Shown: piece by piece, positions 17,562 through 26,376 of the stretch | Layout of the letters: each line of letters begins with the position of its first letter | How positions within the stretch are numbered: the stretch's first letter is position 1 | NCBI RefSeq assembly: GCF_000226295.1 | Contig: NC_016025.1 | Span: 310,001 to 374,000 of the forward strand | Direction of reading: 5' to 3' | DNA length: 64,000 nucleotides | Origin: Chloracidobacterium thermophilum B | GTDB taxonomy: Bacteria > Acidobacteriota > Blastocatellia > Chloracidobacteriales > Chloracidobacteriaceae | Position numbers and translations under genes: made by a program | Notes under the pieces: model-generated | Seen by the model: the letters and a program-made list of their open reading frames with translations, nothing else | What the model was told of the DNA's origin: nothing | Databases searched by the model: none

Positions 17562-19703
17562 ATGTGCAACAGGCAGTCGGTGGAAGCTTTTTCAGTATGG
17601 ATTATTTTTCTTCTGGCAATGTCAGCCGGGCAGGTTTTTGGGCAGGCTGGGGCAGTGGATGGCACGTTCAATCCGGGAAGTGGTGTCAATGGCGCTGTCT
17701 ATGCCGTGGCCGTGCAGGCTGATGGGAAGCTGGTCATTGGCGGGGAATTTACAGCCTTCAACGGCGTACCACGGAGCAACCTGGCGCGGCTCAATGCCGA
17801 TGGTTCACTGGATACGACCTTCGCACCCGGTAGCATTACGGGAGAGGTGGAGGCGCTTGTTGTCCAGTCCGATGGCAAGGTGGTCATCGGGGGGGATTTT
17901 TCCAGTGTAGCTGGTGTGTCCCGCCGAAACCTGGCCCGGCTCAACCCCGACGGCTCTCTGGATACGGGGTTTGTGGCTGATGCCGATAACACTGTCTATG
18001 CCCTGGCACTTCGCAGCGATGGGAAGCTGCTCGTCGCCGGAGATTTTATTGCTTTGGCAGGCCAACGGCGGGAGCGGATCGCCCAGCTCGAACCCAACGG
18101 TACTCTGGATACCGGCTTCAACCCCAATGCGGCCGCTAACGGCACCATTTTTGCATTGGCTCTCCAGCCTAACGGGCGCATCTTAGTGGGTGGCGCCTTT
18201 ACCCAGGTCAATGGAAGTCCCCGTAGCCGGTTGGCGCGCCTGACGCCAGATGGGGGGCTTGACATGACCTTTTCACAAAGCGGTCCGATGGATGGCACGG
18301 TGCTGGCGCTGGGGGTTCAGCCTGACGGGCGCATCGTTGTAGGTGGCGCCTTTCGTTTTGTCAGTGGCATCGAGCGCAACGGGATTGCCCGTCTGGAACC
18401 CGGTGGCGCGCTGGACACATCGTTTGGCGCATTGGGCGGTGTGGGGGGACGGTTGCTGCCGACGGTTCATGCGGTGGGCCTTCAGCCGAACGGGCGCATT
18501 CTTGTCGGCGGCGACTTCACAACCATCAATGGAACGCCGCGCAACTCTGTCGCCCGGCTCAACGGGCTGGATGGTTCGCTGGACACCGGCTTTGACATTG
18601 GCAGCGGGGCCAGCAGCGCCGTTCTGGCGTTGGCGTTGCAGGCCGATGGCCGGATCATCCTGGGCGGGACGTTTACGACCTTCAACGGCACGCCCCAGGC
18701 CGGTATTGTTCGTCTGCTTGGCGATGACCCTGGGTGCGCTTCATCGGTGTTGCCAGCGGTGACAAACGTTTCGGCACTGGGCGGGGAAGGGGTTGTGACA
18801 GTAACGGCTGCCGGAAGCTGTACCTGGCGTGCGGTCAGTGATGTGCCCTGGATCACGGTCCTGAGCGGGGCGACGGGCAGTGGGAACGGAACGGTGACGT
18901 ACCGGGTGGCGGCCCACCGGGGACGTGCGCGGACGGGGACGCTGACCGTTGCGGGGCGGACTGTCACGGTCAATCAGGCCGTTTCAGCTTTCGAGACCGT
19001 GGGGCTGTTCCGCCGGTCGGATGGCTTTTTTTACCTGCGCAACAGCCTGACGAGCGGCTTCGCTGACCTGTCCTTTTTCTTCGGGCAGGGGAATGACATC
19101 CCGCTGTCCGGCGATTGGGACGGCGACGGCACCACGACGATTGGCGTGTTTCGGATCGTGAGCGGAGCGGCAACGTTCTTTCTCAGAAACAGCAACAGCG
19201 CCGGCTTTGCCGATGTGTCGTTTTCGTTTGGCGCGCCGGGAGACATCCCGGTGGTCGGGGACTGGAATGGGGACGGCCGGGATACGGTGGGCGTCTTTCG
19301 CAATGGCGTGTTCCTGCTGCGCAATACCAACAGCGCCGGCATGGCGGACAGCATCGTCAACTTTGGCCTCGGCACGGATGTACCCGTGGTGGGTGACTGG
19401 GATGGCAACGGCACGACGACGGTCGGCTGTTACCGCCGTGCGAACGGCTTTTTCTACTACCGCAATGATTTGCTGTCGGGCGTGGCCGAAGGGGCACTCT
19501 TTTACGGGCTGGCGGATGATCTGCCCTTTGCCGGCGACTGGGATGGCGACGGGCGGGATGGTATTGGCATCGTCCGTCTGACCGAGGGCAGTTGGCGGTT
19601 TTTCCTGAAAAACGAGCTGAGTCCCGGCTTTGCCGATGTGTCGTTCAACTATGGCAATGTGAATGACCTGCCGGTGGTCGGGAACTGGAACGGGCGGCCG
19701 TGA
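17562..19703 (+). CDS. Secreted delta-60 repeat protein with BACON-like and FG-GAP-like C-terminal modules
   Basis: The 713-residue protein has a signal peptide (VWIIFLLAMSAGQVFGQ). About seven delta-60 (beta-propeller-like) repeats follow to residue 390, each with the form DGKLVIGGEF, RSNLARLNADGSLD and TTF. A BACON-like beta-sandwich comes next (about 395-470; CTWRAVSDVPWITV, GTLTVAGRTVTVNQA). Five repeats of about 45 residues end the chain, with the pattern FLRNSNSAGFADVSF, GDIPVVGDWNGDG, TVGVFR. Such proteins are exported and probably bind glycans or other surface ligands. The subtilase at 49593-53906 carries the same two C-terminal modules. A short terminator follows. Confidence 0.85.
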   Translation: MCNRQSVEAFSVWIIFLLAMSAGQVFGQAGAVDGTFNPGSGVNGAVYAVAVQADGKLVIGGEFTAFNGVPRSNLARLNADGSLDTTFAPGSITGEVEALVVQSDGKVVIGGDFSSVAGVSRRNLARLNPDGSLDTGFVADADNTVYALALRSDGKLLVAGDFIALAGQRRERIAQLEPNGTLDTGFNPNAAANGTIFALALQPNGRILVGGAFTQVNGSPRSRLARLTPDGGLDMTFSQSGPMDGTVLALGVQPDGRIVVGGAFRFVSGIERNGIARLEPGGALDTSFGALGGVGGRLLPTVHAVGLQPNGRILVGGDFTTINGTPRNSVARLNGLDGSLDTGFDIGSGASSAVLALALQADGRIILGGTFTTFNGTPQAGIVRLLGDDPGCASSVLPAVTNVSALGGEGVVTVTAAGSCTWRAVSDVPWITVLSGATGSGNGTVTYRVAAHRGRARTGTLTVAGRTVTVNQAVSAFETVGLFRRSDGFFYLRNSLTSGFADLSFFFGQGNDIPLSGDWDGDGTTTIGVFRIVSGAATFFLRNSNSAGFADVSFSFGAPGDIPVVGDWNGDGRDTVGVFRNGVFLLRNTNSAGMADSIVNFGLGTDVPVVGDWDGNGTTTVGCYRRANGFFYYRNDLLSGVAEGALFYGLADDLPFAGDWDGDGRDGIGIVRLTEGSWRFFLKNELSPGFADVSFNYGNVNDLPVVGNWNGRP

Positions 19704-19723
19704 GCAACCGCCTGCGGGAGCTT

Positions 19724-19740
19724 GCCGGAAACCGGCTTTT
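19724..19740 (+). terminator. Short intrinsic terminator
   Basis: GCCGG, loop AAA, CCGGC, then TTTT lies 21 bp after the delta-60 gene stop. The 5-bp stem is short but pure GC. It separates that gene from the radical SAM operon starting at 19795. Confidence 0.5.
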
Positions 19741-19794
19741 GCCGTAGGGTTCAAATGTACCATTTCTCACTTTTCTTTCTGGGGCGGCCTTTCT

Positions 19795-21048
19795 GTGTAC
19801 GTCAGCCAATTTCTCTCTCTGGCCCGGCAGCGCCGGACGGAACTGCAACAGGCGCTGGCGGCGCTGCCCACGGAACTCATGGGGCGGCACGAAGCACGTG
19901 GGAAAGCTCTGGAGCAGCTCCGGGAACAGACACTCGATGCGTTGGCCGAGGTCAACCTGCCGACTCTTGACCAGGCAACGCTCGACGCTGTGGAGCGGTT
20001 TACCGGTTACGGGCGGTTTCGCGGACTGAACCTGGCGGCCCATCTGGCGGCCGAGCAGGAGCGGCTGACACAGCGCATTGCGGCCATCACGGCGGATGAG
20101 CGGTTTATCCGGCGCGAGGAATTGCTCGATCCGACGGCCGGTGTGTTGACCCTGCGCGCCAAACAGGCGCGGGATGAACTGACGCTCATCGAAAGCGGCC
20201 TCCAACGCTACGAGCGGGAGCCGGGTTTTCTGGATTTGTACCGGCGCGGCTACCGGACGCCGAGCTACCGGCAGAGCGCTCTGACGTTGCAGTACTACAA
20301 GGACTGGAAGCGGGGCGACGAGATCACGGAAAAGTTCGGCTGCAAGGCGTTTTCCGAAGTGCGCGCGGCCTATGAGAACCTGCTGCGGGGGAAAGCCGTC
20401 TGTCAGCAGACACTGAACAGCATTGAAAAGAACATCCGGCAGGTGCGCGAGCTGATTACCGAACTCAACACAGCGCAGCAGCGGTTGAGCCATTTGCCAC
20501 AGGCCGTTCTGGGGGACTTCCGCCGGATGCTGCGGGAGCATCTGGCGCTGGCCGACCGGAAGCAACTGTTTCAGTGGGCCGGCGGGGATCGCGTCCGCGA
20601 GTCGCTGATCAAACGGCTCGATGGGGTCGAGAAGCAGATGACTTATACCAAGTCCATGGCGGAACACCGTCTCCAGGAGGAGCGGCGTTACCTGTCCGGG
20701 CAGTTGACCAGGCTGGACCGGAAAATCACCAAGTATTCCCGTCCGAAGTATGCGAACGCCTGGATTCCTCCCAATGAGGCACAGGTTTGGTTGCGCGATC
20801 CACGGGAGCGCCTGGCCGCGCAACGGGCGCGCTTCTGGCGCCAGTATGACCGCGTGGCGACCTATGATCGCTACGACCGGTATGATTTCGCGGCGGACAT
20901 GCTGTGGTGGGACGTGATGACAGACGGGCGGCTGGATGGAAACTTCATCCCGGAAGTCTATGAGTACCGGCAGGCGCATCCGGGCTATACGTATGTGCGT
21001 CCGCCGGAGCCACAATACAGCTACTACCAGGGAATGGATGTGTCATGA
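19795..21048 (+). CDS. Coiled-coil protein with tyrosine-rich C-terminal tail, first gene of the radical SAM operon
   Basis: The 417-residue protein is largely alpha-helical with long coiled-coil stretches (LDQATLDAVERF, LNSIEKNIRQVRELITELN, RYLSGQLTRLDRKITKYS). I know of no family. The C-terminus is strikingly tyrosine-rich: RQYDRVATYDRYDRYDF, then YEYRQAHPGYTYVRPPEPQY and SYYQGMDVS. I infer the GTG at 19795 (VYVSQFLSL) as start because GGGGCGG precedes it. Its stop overlaps the next start as ATGA, so it is translationally coupled to the glycosyltransferase. It could be a scaffold, or a substrate of the enzymes encoded downstream; both are speculation. Confidence 0.7.
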   Translation: MYVSQFLSLARQRRTELQQALAALPTELMGRHEARGKALEQLREQTLDALAEVNLPTLDQATLDAVERFTGYGRFRGLNLAAHLAAEQERLTQRIAAITADERFIRREELLDPTAGVLTLRAKQARDELTLIESGLQRYEREPGFLDLYRRGYRTPSYRQSALTLQYYKDWKRGDEITEKFGCKAFSEVRAAYENLLRGKAVCQQTLNSIEKNIRQVRELITELNTAQQRLSHLPQAVLGDFRRMLREHLALADRKQLFQWAGGDRVRESLIKRLDGVEKQMTYTKSMAEHRLQEERRYLSGQLTRLDRKITKYSRPKYANAWIPPNEAQVWLRDPRERLAAQRARFWRQYDRVATYDRYDRYDFAADMLWWDVMTDGRLDGNFIPEVYEYRQAHPGYTYVRPPEPQYSYYQGMDVS

Positions 21049-22916
21049 CGCGGCCGCTCAAAGTCGTGGCCTATGCGGTCAACGGGGCCGGTGTGGGGCA
21101 CCTGACGCGCGTGCTGGCGATATTGCGCTGGATGCGCCGGCTGGCGCTGTGCGCCGGGCGGCGGCTCGACGTATATGTGCTGACCACATCCGAGGCCGGG
21201 GCGTTGGCGTTGCGCGAAGGGGTGGCCGTTTTCAAGCTGCCAAGCAAGACGGCGGTGCGGGCGGCCGGGTTGCCGAAGGAGGATTATCTGCGGCTGGCGC
21301 GGCAGTGGGTGTGGCACAGTCTGGGGCTGCTCCAGCCGGACCTGCTGGTGGTGGATACGTTTCCCGGTGGGACGTTTGGCGAACTGGGTCCGGTGCTGGA
21401 TGTGCCGGCGCGGAAGCTGTTTGTGTGCCGGGAAGTGAAGGCGGGCTTTGATGCGGCGGGTTTTGCGGCGTGGTTGCCGTTCTATGACCGGATTGTGGTG
21501 GTTGGGGAGGGCGGGGCGGTGCGACATTCGTCTGATAACGATTTTGATTTCTCTGCACCGGCCGACTCGTTTGCCGACTCGTTTCTGGAAGAACCACTGG
21601 AAGACCCGTTTCCGGGTGTGACGGTGGATGAAACCACGGACCGGAACCTGCCGGTCAAAGGCCGGGGAGCGCCGGCTGCGGGCGAAAGCGTGGCTGACGC
21701 CGGACAGGGCGGATGGCTTCCGTCCGGGCCAGTGGTGTCCAACGGGGTTGTCTTTCCGGCAGCCGTCCGGTCGCGGGTGCGGCGTGTTCCGCCCATCCTG
21801 CTACGCGAACCGGAAGAACTGCACGATCGCACAACCGCGCGCCAGCGGCTGGGGATTCCCGACGGGGCGCTGGCGCTGTGGCTGAGCGCTGGCGGTGGCG
21901 GGGATGCGCTGGCCGAGCGAACGCTGACGGCGCTGATTACGGCCCTGGAACCACTGGATGACCTTCACCTTGTCGTAGGGGCAGGGCCGCTGTTTACCGG
22001 TGCGCCCCGACGGGGAAGGGGCATCACCTGGCTGACGGAGCCGCTGGCGGTGGAGGATTTTGCCGGGCTGGACGCCGCCATTTCGGCCGCCGGTTTTAAC
22101 GCCACGCACGAACTGCTGGCCGCCGGGGTGCCTACGGCGCTGTTTGCCCAGGAAAAGATTGCCGATGACCAGCCCGCGCGGGTGGCGCGGCTGGCTGCCG
22201 CCGGCGCCGTGCTGCCGCTGCTGCTCAATGCGGATGGAACGCCGGACGCCGCCGGGTTGGCCGCCATAATAGCCGATTTGCGACAGCCGGAAGTCCGGGC
22301 GCGGTTGCGGGCGCAGTCCCAGTCCGTCGTGGCGTTGGGGGGCGCGCGCCAGGCTGCCTGGTATGGGTTACAACTCGTTCTCGACACCGGCGAACTCCAG
22401 GCCGCAACGGCACGGGCAACTCCGCGTCTCTGCCGCTGGCTGGAGCAGCGGCGACCCGGTGCGGAATCCTGTGCGCAACTCTGGACATTGACGGCGGCCA
22501 TCACGGATGGGGATGAGCTGGCCGAGTGGCTGGAAGCCATCCCGGAGGGGATGACACTGGATGATCTGCTCACCTTTCTGCGACGTTTACCGTGCCTGGG
22601 GGATGTGGCCGATTTCGACCGGGCCTTCGGGTTGTGGCGGCGTCTGGCGGGGGCGCTGGCGTCGGTGGGGGATGAGCGTGCCCGGACGGTGTTTCTGCGG
22701 CAGATGCCATGGTCGCGCCGGGCCACGGCCGAAGATCAGGTGCGGGTTCTGACGACGTTTCTGACAGCAGTTGATACGGCTGGGGAAAGTCTGTACCGGG
22801 GGTTAGCGGTGCTGGAGCGCCATACGGCCGGAGCCGAATCTGACCCATGGCAATGGCTGTCGGCCGTTTTGAAGGCGGCCGAGGAGGTGCGTCATGGACA
22901 TAGCGCAGGCGCGTAA
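21045..22916 (+). CDS. GT-B glycosyltransferase (MurG/GT28-like) with C-terminal extension
   Basis: The 623-residue protein opens with the GT-B nucleotide-sugar/lipid loop VNGAGVGHLTRVLAILR. A second Rossmann half holds WLSAGGGGDALAERTL and DAAISAAGFNATHELLAAG, then VPTALFAQEKIADDQPARV, the GT28-like donor-site segment. Residues 160-260 contain a low-complexity insert. The last 180 residues or so are an unassigned helical domain. It probably transfers a sugar from a nucleotide donor, but the acceptor is unknown. ATGA coupling with the coiled-coil gene and a 23-bp overlap with the first radical SAM gene bind it into the operon. Confidence 0.72.
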   Translation: MTRPLKVVAYAVNGAGVGHLTRVLAILRWMRRLALCAGRRLDVYVLTTSEAGALALREGVAVFKLPSKTAVRAAGLPKEDYLRLARQWVWHSLGLLQPDLLVVDTFPGGTFGELGPVLDVPARKLFVCREVKAGFDAAGFAAWLPFYDRIVVVGEGGAVRHSSDNDFDFSAPADSFADSFLEEPLEDPFPGVTVDETTDRNLPVKGRGAPAAGESVADAGQGGWLPSGPVVSNGVVFPAAVRSRVRRVPPILLREPEELHDRTTARQRLGIPDGALALWLSAGGGGDALAERTLTALITALEPLDDLHLVVGAGPLFTGAPRRGRGITWLTEPLAVEDFAGLDAAISAAGFNATHELLAAGVPTALFAQEKIADDQPARVARLAAAGAVLPLLLNADGTPDAAGLAAIIADLRQPEVRARLRAQSQSVVALGGARQAAWYGLQLVLDTGELQAATARATPRLCRWLEQRRPGAESCAQLWTLTAAITDGDELAEWLEAIPEGMTLDDLLTFLRRLPCLGDVADFDRAFGLWRRLAGALASVGDERARTVFLRQMPWSRRATAEDQVRVLTTFLTAVDTAGESLYRGLAVLERHTAGAESDPWQWLSAVLKAAEEVRHGHSAGA

Positions 22917-24033
22917 GCGGCGGTGGGCAGGTCTGGCAGTGGGGAAGACCGTGGTTGGGCCGCAGACGGTACATGTGGACCTCGCCAACGGCTGCAACAC
23001 AAACTGCACAACCTGCTGGGACCATTCGCCGCTGCTGACCACACCGCGCCCGACGGCCTGGAAGCGGAAGCTGTTTGACTTGGAGCGATTTCGGGCCCTG
23101 GCGGCCGATCTGGCTGGGATGCAGTCCGTCGAGTCGGTCATTTTGTCAGGAATGGGTGATCCGTTTGTCCATCCGGGGATATACGACATCATTGCCGAGT
23201 GCAAACGCTACGGGTGGCACGTGACCATCCTGACCAATGCGCTGCTGGCCGATCCCGACCGGGTGGCGGCGCTGGGTGTGGATGCCATGCTGGTGTCGGT
23301 CAATGGCGTGAGTCCGGCATCCTATACCGCGTTTCATCCCAACCTGCGGGCGAGCGATTTCGCGCGTCTGGAATGGCTGCTGACCCGGTGGCGGCAGTTG
23401 GGGGTGGCGGTCAAGCACGTTCAGGTCATCAACCGGGATACGGCTGCTGAGCTGGTGGACATGGTGCATTTCGCGGCGCGGCATGGGGCGCGGCAGGTGA
23501 CGTTCAAGCTGGCCAGCCTGGGGAATGGCACGGAAGCCTGTGCCATTACGGAAGCGCAGCGGGTGGAACTGCGGGAGCAACTCGTTCCGGCGGCGCGGGC
23601 GGCGGCAGCGGAATTGGGTGTAGTGACGAACCTGGAGGTTTTCGCCCAACAGCTTACGGCCGGAGGACTGGCGACGACGCCCATCGAGGAAGTGGGGTGT
23701 TTTATGGGCTGGCACTACGCGCGGATTACGGTTGAAGGGGCGCTGCTGTACTGCTGTGCGGCGACGTTGCAGGTCGGGCACCTGGACTGGGGGCCGTTTT
23801 CGGAGCAGTGGTTTGGGGCGGCGTGGGAGGCACTGCGGGCATCGCTGCGGGCCGGGCAGTATGCGCCGGCGTGTCGGCAGTGTGGGAAGTTCAACCAGAA
23901 CGTCAAGCTGGCGGCGAAGGTTCGGGAGCGGTTTGGGATGGCAGTGTATGCGTCCCTGACCGGTCGTTCTGCAGGACAAGCGTCTGATAACGTTGAGGGA
24001 AGGAACGGCACGGCCGGTCATAGGTTAGGTTAG
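22894..24033 (+). CDS. Radical SAM enzyme with SPASM-like C-terminal cysteines (379 residues)
   Basis: The [4Fe-4S]/SAM motif CNTNCTTC gives Cys34, Cys38 and Cys41, preceded by VHVDLANG. Radical SAM core features follow: VILSGMGDPFVHPGIYDII, VTILTNALL and MLVSVNGVSPASY. The C-terminus adds GCFMGWHY, LLYCCAATLQVGH and CRQCGKFN, a SPASM/twitch-like set that probably binds auxiliary clusters. Such enzymes often modify peptides or small molecules. It is distinct from the two shorter radical SAM proteins that follow. The start overlaps the glycosyltransferase by 23 bp. The substrate is unknown. Confidence 0.82.
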   Translation: MDIAQARKRRWAGLAVGKTVVGPQTVHVDLANGCNTNCTTCWDHSPLLTTPRPTAWKRKLFDLERFRALAADLAGMQSVESVILSGMGDPFVHPGIYDIIAECKRYGWHVTILTNALLADPDRVAALGVDAMLVSVNGVSPASYTAFHPNLRASDFARLEWLLTRWRQLGVAVKHVQVINRDTAAELVDMVHFAARHGARQVTFKLASLGNGTEACAITEAQRVELREQLVPAARAAAAELGVVTNLEVFAQQLTAGGLATTPIEEVGCFMGWHYARITVEGALLYCCAATLQVGHLDWGPFSEQWFGAAWEALRASLRAGQYAPACRQCGKFNQNVKLAAKVRERFGMAVYASLTGRSAGQASDNVEGRNGTAGHRLG

Positions 24034-24055
24034 GTAACGCTGCTTAGGCGACACC

Positions 24056-24961
24056 ATGGCTAAGGTGAACATCATGCCGCCGCGTCCAACCATCGAATGG
24101 CAAACCAACGGTGTGTGTAACTACGACTGTTCGTACTGCATACAGTCACGCCGCTATCGTCAGGGGCACCCGTCCGACGCCGACATCGAACGCTTCCTGG
24201 CATTTTTTGCGACGCTGCCGGGCGTGTGGGAAATCAAGATGTCGGGCGGGGAGCCGTTCGCCTTCCGGGGCTTTATGCAGCATATCGTTCCCGGTCTGGC
24301 GGCGTTGCCACACCGGGTTTCGGTACTGACCAATTTTTCAGCGCCGCTGACCGTGCTGCGGCGATTTGTGGACCTGGTGGGCGACAAACTGGAAGTTTTC
24401 TCGGCAAGCCTGCACCGGGAATATGTGGATGTCGCTGACTTCATTGCGAAAGCTGTCACGTTTCGGGGATGGCTGCGCCCGGAAACGGCATTTGTCGTCA
24501 ACAACGTGCTCGTGCCGGGAACCGTCAGCGAACTGGCCGCAGTCAGGGCCGCCGTGGAAGCTGCGGGGCTTAGGTACTTTCCCCAGGTGATGAAAACCAA
24601 GCACGGCGTTTACGAGTATGACGCGGTGGAAGCCGCCCTGGTGCGCGCGCTGACCGGAGCACACCCGACGGCGCGGGAAGCCAACATAGCGCCTTCCTAC
24701 CGTGGACGGCGCTGCTGGGCGGGGGCGGCCTACTTCGTCATTGACCAGTTTGGCTATGCCTTTTCCTGCCGTACGGCAAAGCGTTTCGGGGAAGGCTACC
24801 TGGGCAACGTGCTTGACGGCAGCTTTCGCCTGAAAGCCGGCCCGGAAGTGTGTCCGTACGATATTTGCCCCTGTACAGTCCCGGCCAACCGGGGCATGAT
24901 TGAAGGGCTTGCAACGCCCGAAAGCGGAGGTGACGCGCATGGCGACCGACACACGGGATGA
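24056..24961 (+). CDS. Radical SAM protein, first of a tandem paralogous pair (301 residues)
   Basis: The motif CNYDCSYC supplies Cys21, Cys25 and Cys28. The core continues with EIKMSGGEPFAF, RVSVLTNFSAPL and KLEVFSASLHREYVD. C-terminal cysteines in GRRCWAGAAYFVID, AFSCRTAKR and CPYDICPCTVPANRGM look like a compact SPASM/twitch domain. It is paralogous to the next gene, which shares SGGEPF, TNFSA, FSASLHREYV, CWAGA and a CTVP-x-x-RGM ending. It lies 22 bp after the previous radical SAM gene and overlaps the next by 23 bp. Confidence 0.82.
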   Translation: MAKVNIMPPRPTIEWQTNGVCNYDCSYCIQSRRYRQGHPSDADIERFLAFFATLPGVWEIKMSGGEPFAFRGFMQHIVPGLAALPHRVSVLTNFSAPLTVLRRFVDLVGDKLEVFSASLHREYVDVADFIAKAVTFRGWLRPETAFVVNNVLVPGTVSELAAVRAAVEAAGLRYFPQVMKTKHGVYEYDAVEAALVRALTGAHPTAREANIAPSYRGRRCWAGAAYFVIDQFGYAFSCRTAKRFGEGYLGNVLDGSFRLKAGPEVCPYDICPCTVPANRGMIEGLATPESGGDAHGDRHTG

Positions 24962-25820
24962 TGCCGGATGGCCGGTACCGCCGCGTCCGCCGGAAGGCGT
25001 CGTGATGTGGAACATCAACACGACGTGCAACTACCGCTGCTCATACTGTACGCAGCGTTTTCTGGATGACCGGACCCGCTGGGCGCGCGATACGCCACGC
25101 TTTCTGGAGGGCTTCCGGCGGTTGCCGGGACGCTGGGAAGTCAAGCTTTCGGGCGGCGAGCCATTTCTGCACCCAACCCTGATGGACATCGTTGCCGGCC
25201 TGGCCGAAATGGGACATCACGTGAGCGTTGTGACGAACTTCTCGGCCGGCATTGAGAAGCTTGACCGGTTTCTGGAGGCGGCAGGAGCGGCGCTGCGGGT
25301 CTTCTCGGCCAGCCTGCACCGGGAGTACGTGGCGACGGAGCAGGAAGAAACAGCCTTCATTGAGAAGGCGCGTCATGTGATGACGCGGCTGCCGCCGGGG
25401 GCGAGCTTTCACGTCACCTGTGTGGCCACACGCGCCAACCTGCCCGTTCTGCCGGAACTGGTACAGCGTTTTGCCGCCGCCGGGATTCGCCTCAAGGTGC
25501 AGCCTGAAAAGCAGCAGCGGGATGTCATTGCCTATACAGCCGGGGAGCAGGCGCAGATTCTGGCGCTGGGCGGACACAACGGTCTGGGGATGATTGCGCC
25601 TTCGTTTCAGGGGCGGCCCTGCTGGGCAGGGGCCTATGCCTTCACGCTTGATGACCGGGGTGCGGCCTGGCGGTGCTATCCGGCGCGGCGGTACCGGCAG
25701 GAGTATCTGGGGAACTTTCTGGATGGCACGTTTGCGCTCCGTGAGACAGCCCAGCCGTGCCAGTATGCCTATTGCAACTGTACGGTCCCCATTGAGCGGG
25801 GGATGATGACGCGTTCGTGA
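24939..25820 (+). CDS. Radical SAM protein, second of the tandem paralogous pair (293 residues)
   Basis: The motif CNYRCSYC supplies Cys30, Cys34 and Cys37, after WNINTT. The core contains EVKLSGGEPFLHPTL, HVSVVTNFSAG and LRVFSASLHREYVATEQEE. The C-terminus has RPCWAGAYAFTLD, AWRCYPARRY and CQYAYCNCTVPIERGMM. The ATG at 24939 has GGAGG upstream and matches the N-terminal context of the paralogue; an ATG at 24900 is in frame but lies inside the preceding gene. Divergence between the paralogues suggests different substrates or sequential steps. Confidence 0.82.
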   Translation: MATDTRDDAGWPVPPRPPEGVVMWNINTTCNYRCSYCTQRFLDDRTRWARDTPRFLEGFRRLPGRWEVKLSGGEPFLHPTLMDIVAGLAEMGHHVSVVTNFSAGIEKLDRFLEAAGAALRVFSASLHREYVATEQEETAFIEKARHVMTRLPPGASFHVTCVATRANLPVLPELVQRFAAAGIRLKVQPEKQQRDVIAYTAGEQAQILALGGHNGLGMIAPSFQGRPCWAGAYAFTLDDRGAAWRCYPARRYRQEYLGNFLDGTFALRETAQPCQYAYCNCTVPIERGMMTRS

Positions 25821-25861
25821 ACCGGTAACGTCCGCTTGGACAGAAAGGGCAGGGTGAGGGC

Positions 25862-26326
25862 ATGAAGTTCAAAACGTTTCTGGCGCTGGTCATCACGGGC
25901 GGGCTGGTGTTGTCAGCCGTTATTATCGGGTCCTGCGTGTGGCTTCTCCGCCAACCGGCAAGACAGGAGGTTGTGTCGCGTCCGGTTGTGTCTCCACCGC
26001 CAGCGTCGCCGTCGCTGCCTGCGCCAACGAACACATTCGGGTTGCGTCCGGTGGATCGTGACCTGCTGGAGGCGCTGCGCCGGCCGGTGACGGGCGACCG
26101 CATCAAGGACGCCTTTCCCGGTCGGCCGTATAAAATCACCCTTTACTGCGACAATCCGGGAGCGGGCTGGAATCGCGCCAAGATTGACCTCAACCGCAAC
26201 AACCGGTGGGATGAAAAGATCACCATCGTCAACGGCGAGCCGACAAAGCGCCAGGTGGCATCACGGGATGATGAAAACTACGACCTGGAGTACCGCTGGC
26301 GCGGCGGCCAGTGGGTGGCCAAATAG
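25862..26326 (+). CDS. Membrane-anchored hypothetical protein closing the radical SAM operon
   Basis: The 154-residue protein has an N-terminal transmembrane anchor (LALVITGGLVLSAVIIGSCVWLL), a Pro/Ser/Val-rich linker (residues 40-60), and a small extracytoplasmic domain containing RIKDAFPGRPYKITLYCDN, KIDLNRNNRWDEKI and YDLEYRWRGGQWV. The DLNRNNRWDE stretch resembles a Ca-binding acidic loop. I do not recognise a family. It lies 41 bp after the last radical SAM gene and ends 21 bp before a hairpin, so it probably ends the transcript. Confidence 0.65.
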   Translation: MKFKTFLALVITGGLVLSAVIIGSCVWLLRQPARQEVVSRPVVSPPPASPSLPAPTNTFGLRPVDRDLLEALRRPVTGDRIKDAFPGRPYKITLYCDNPGAGWNRAKIDLNRNNRWDEKITIVNGEPTKRQVASRDDENYDLEYRWRGGQWVAK

Positions 26327-26347
26327 GGATGGCAACCGGCATTTACT

Positions 26348-26376
26348 GTAGGGGCAACTTCCGGAGTTGCCCCTAC
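26348..26376. terminator. 12-bp hairpin between convergent genes
   Basis: GTAGGGGCAACT, loop TCCGG, and the exact complement AGTTGCCCCTAC. The repaired dam frame stops inside it (26373). Repeats of this style are common in many genomes; here it probably terminates both the radical SAM operon and the methylase transcript. Confidence 0.6.
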
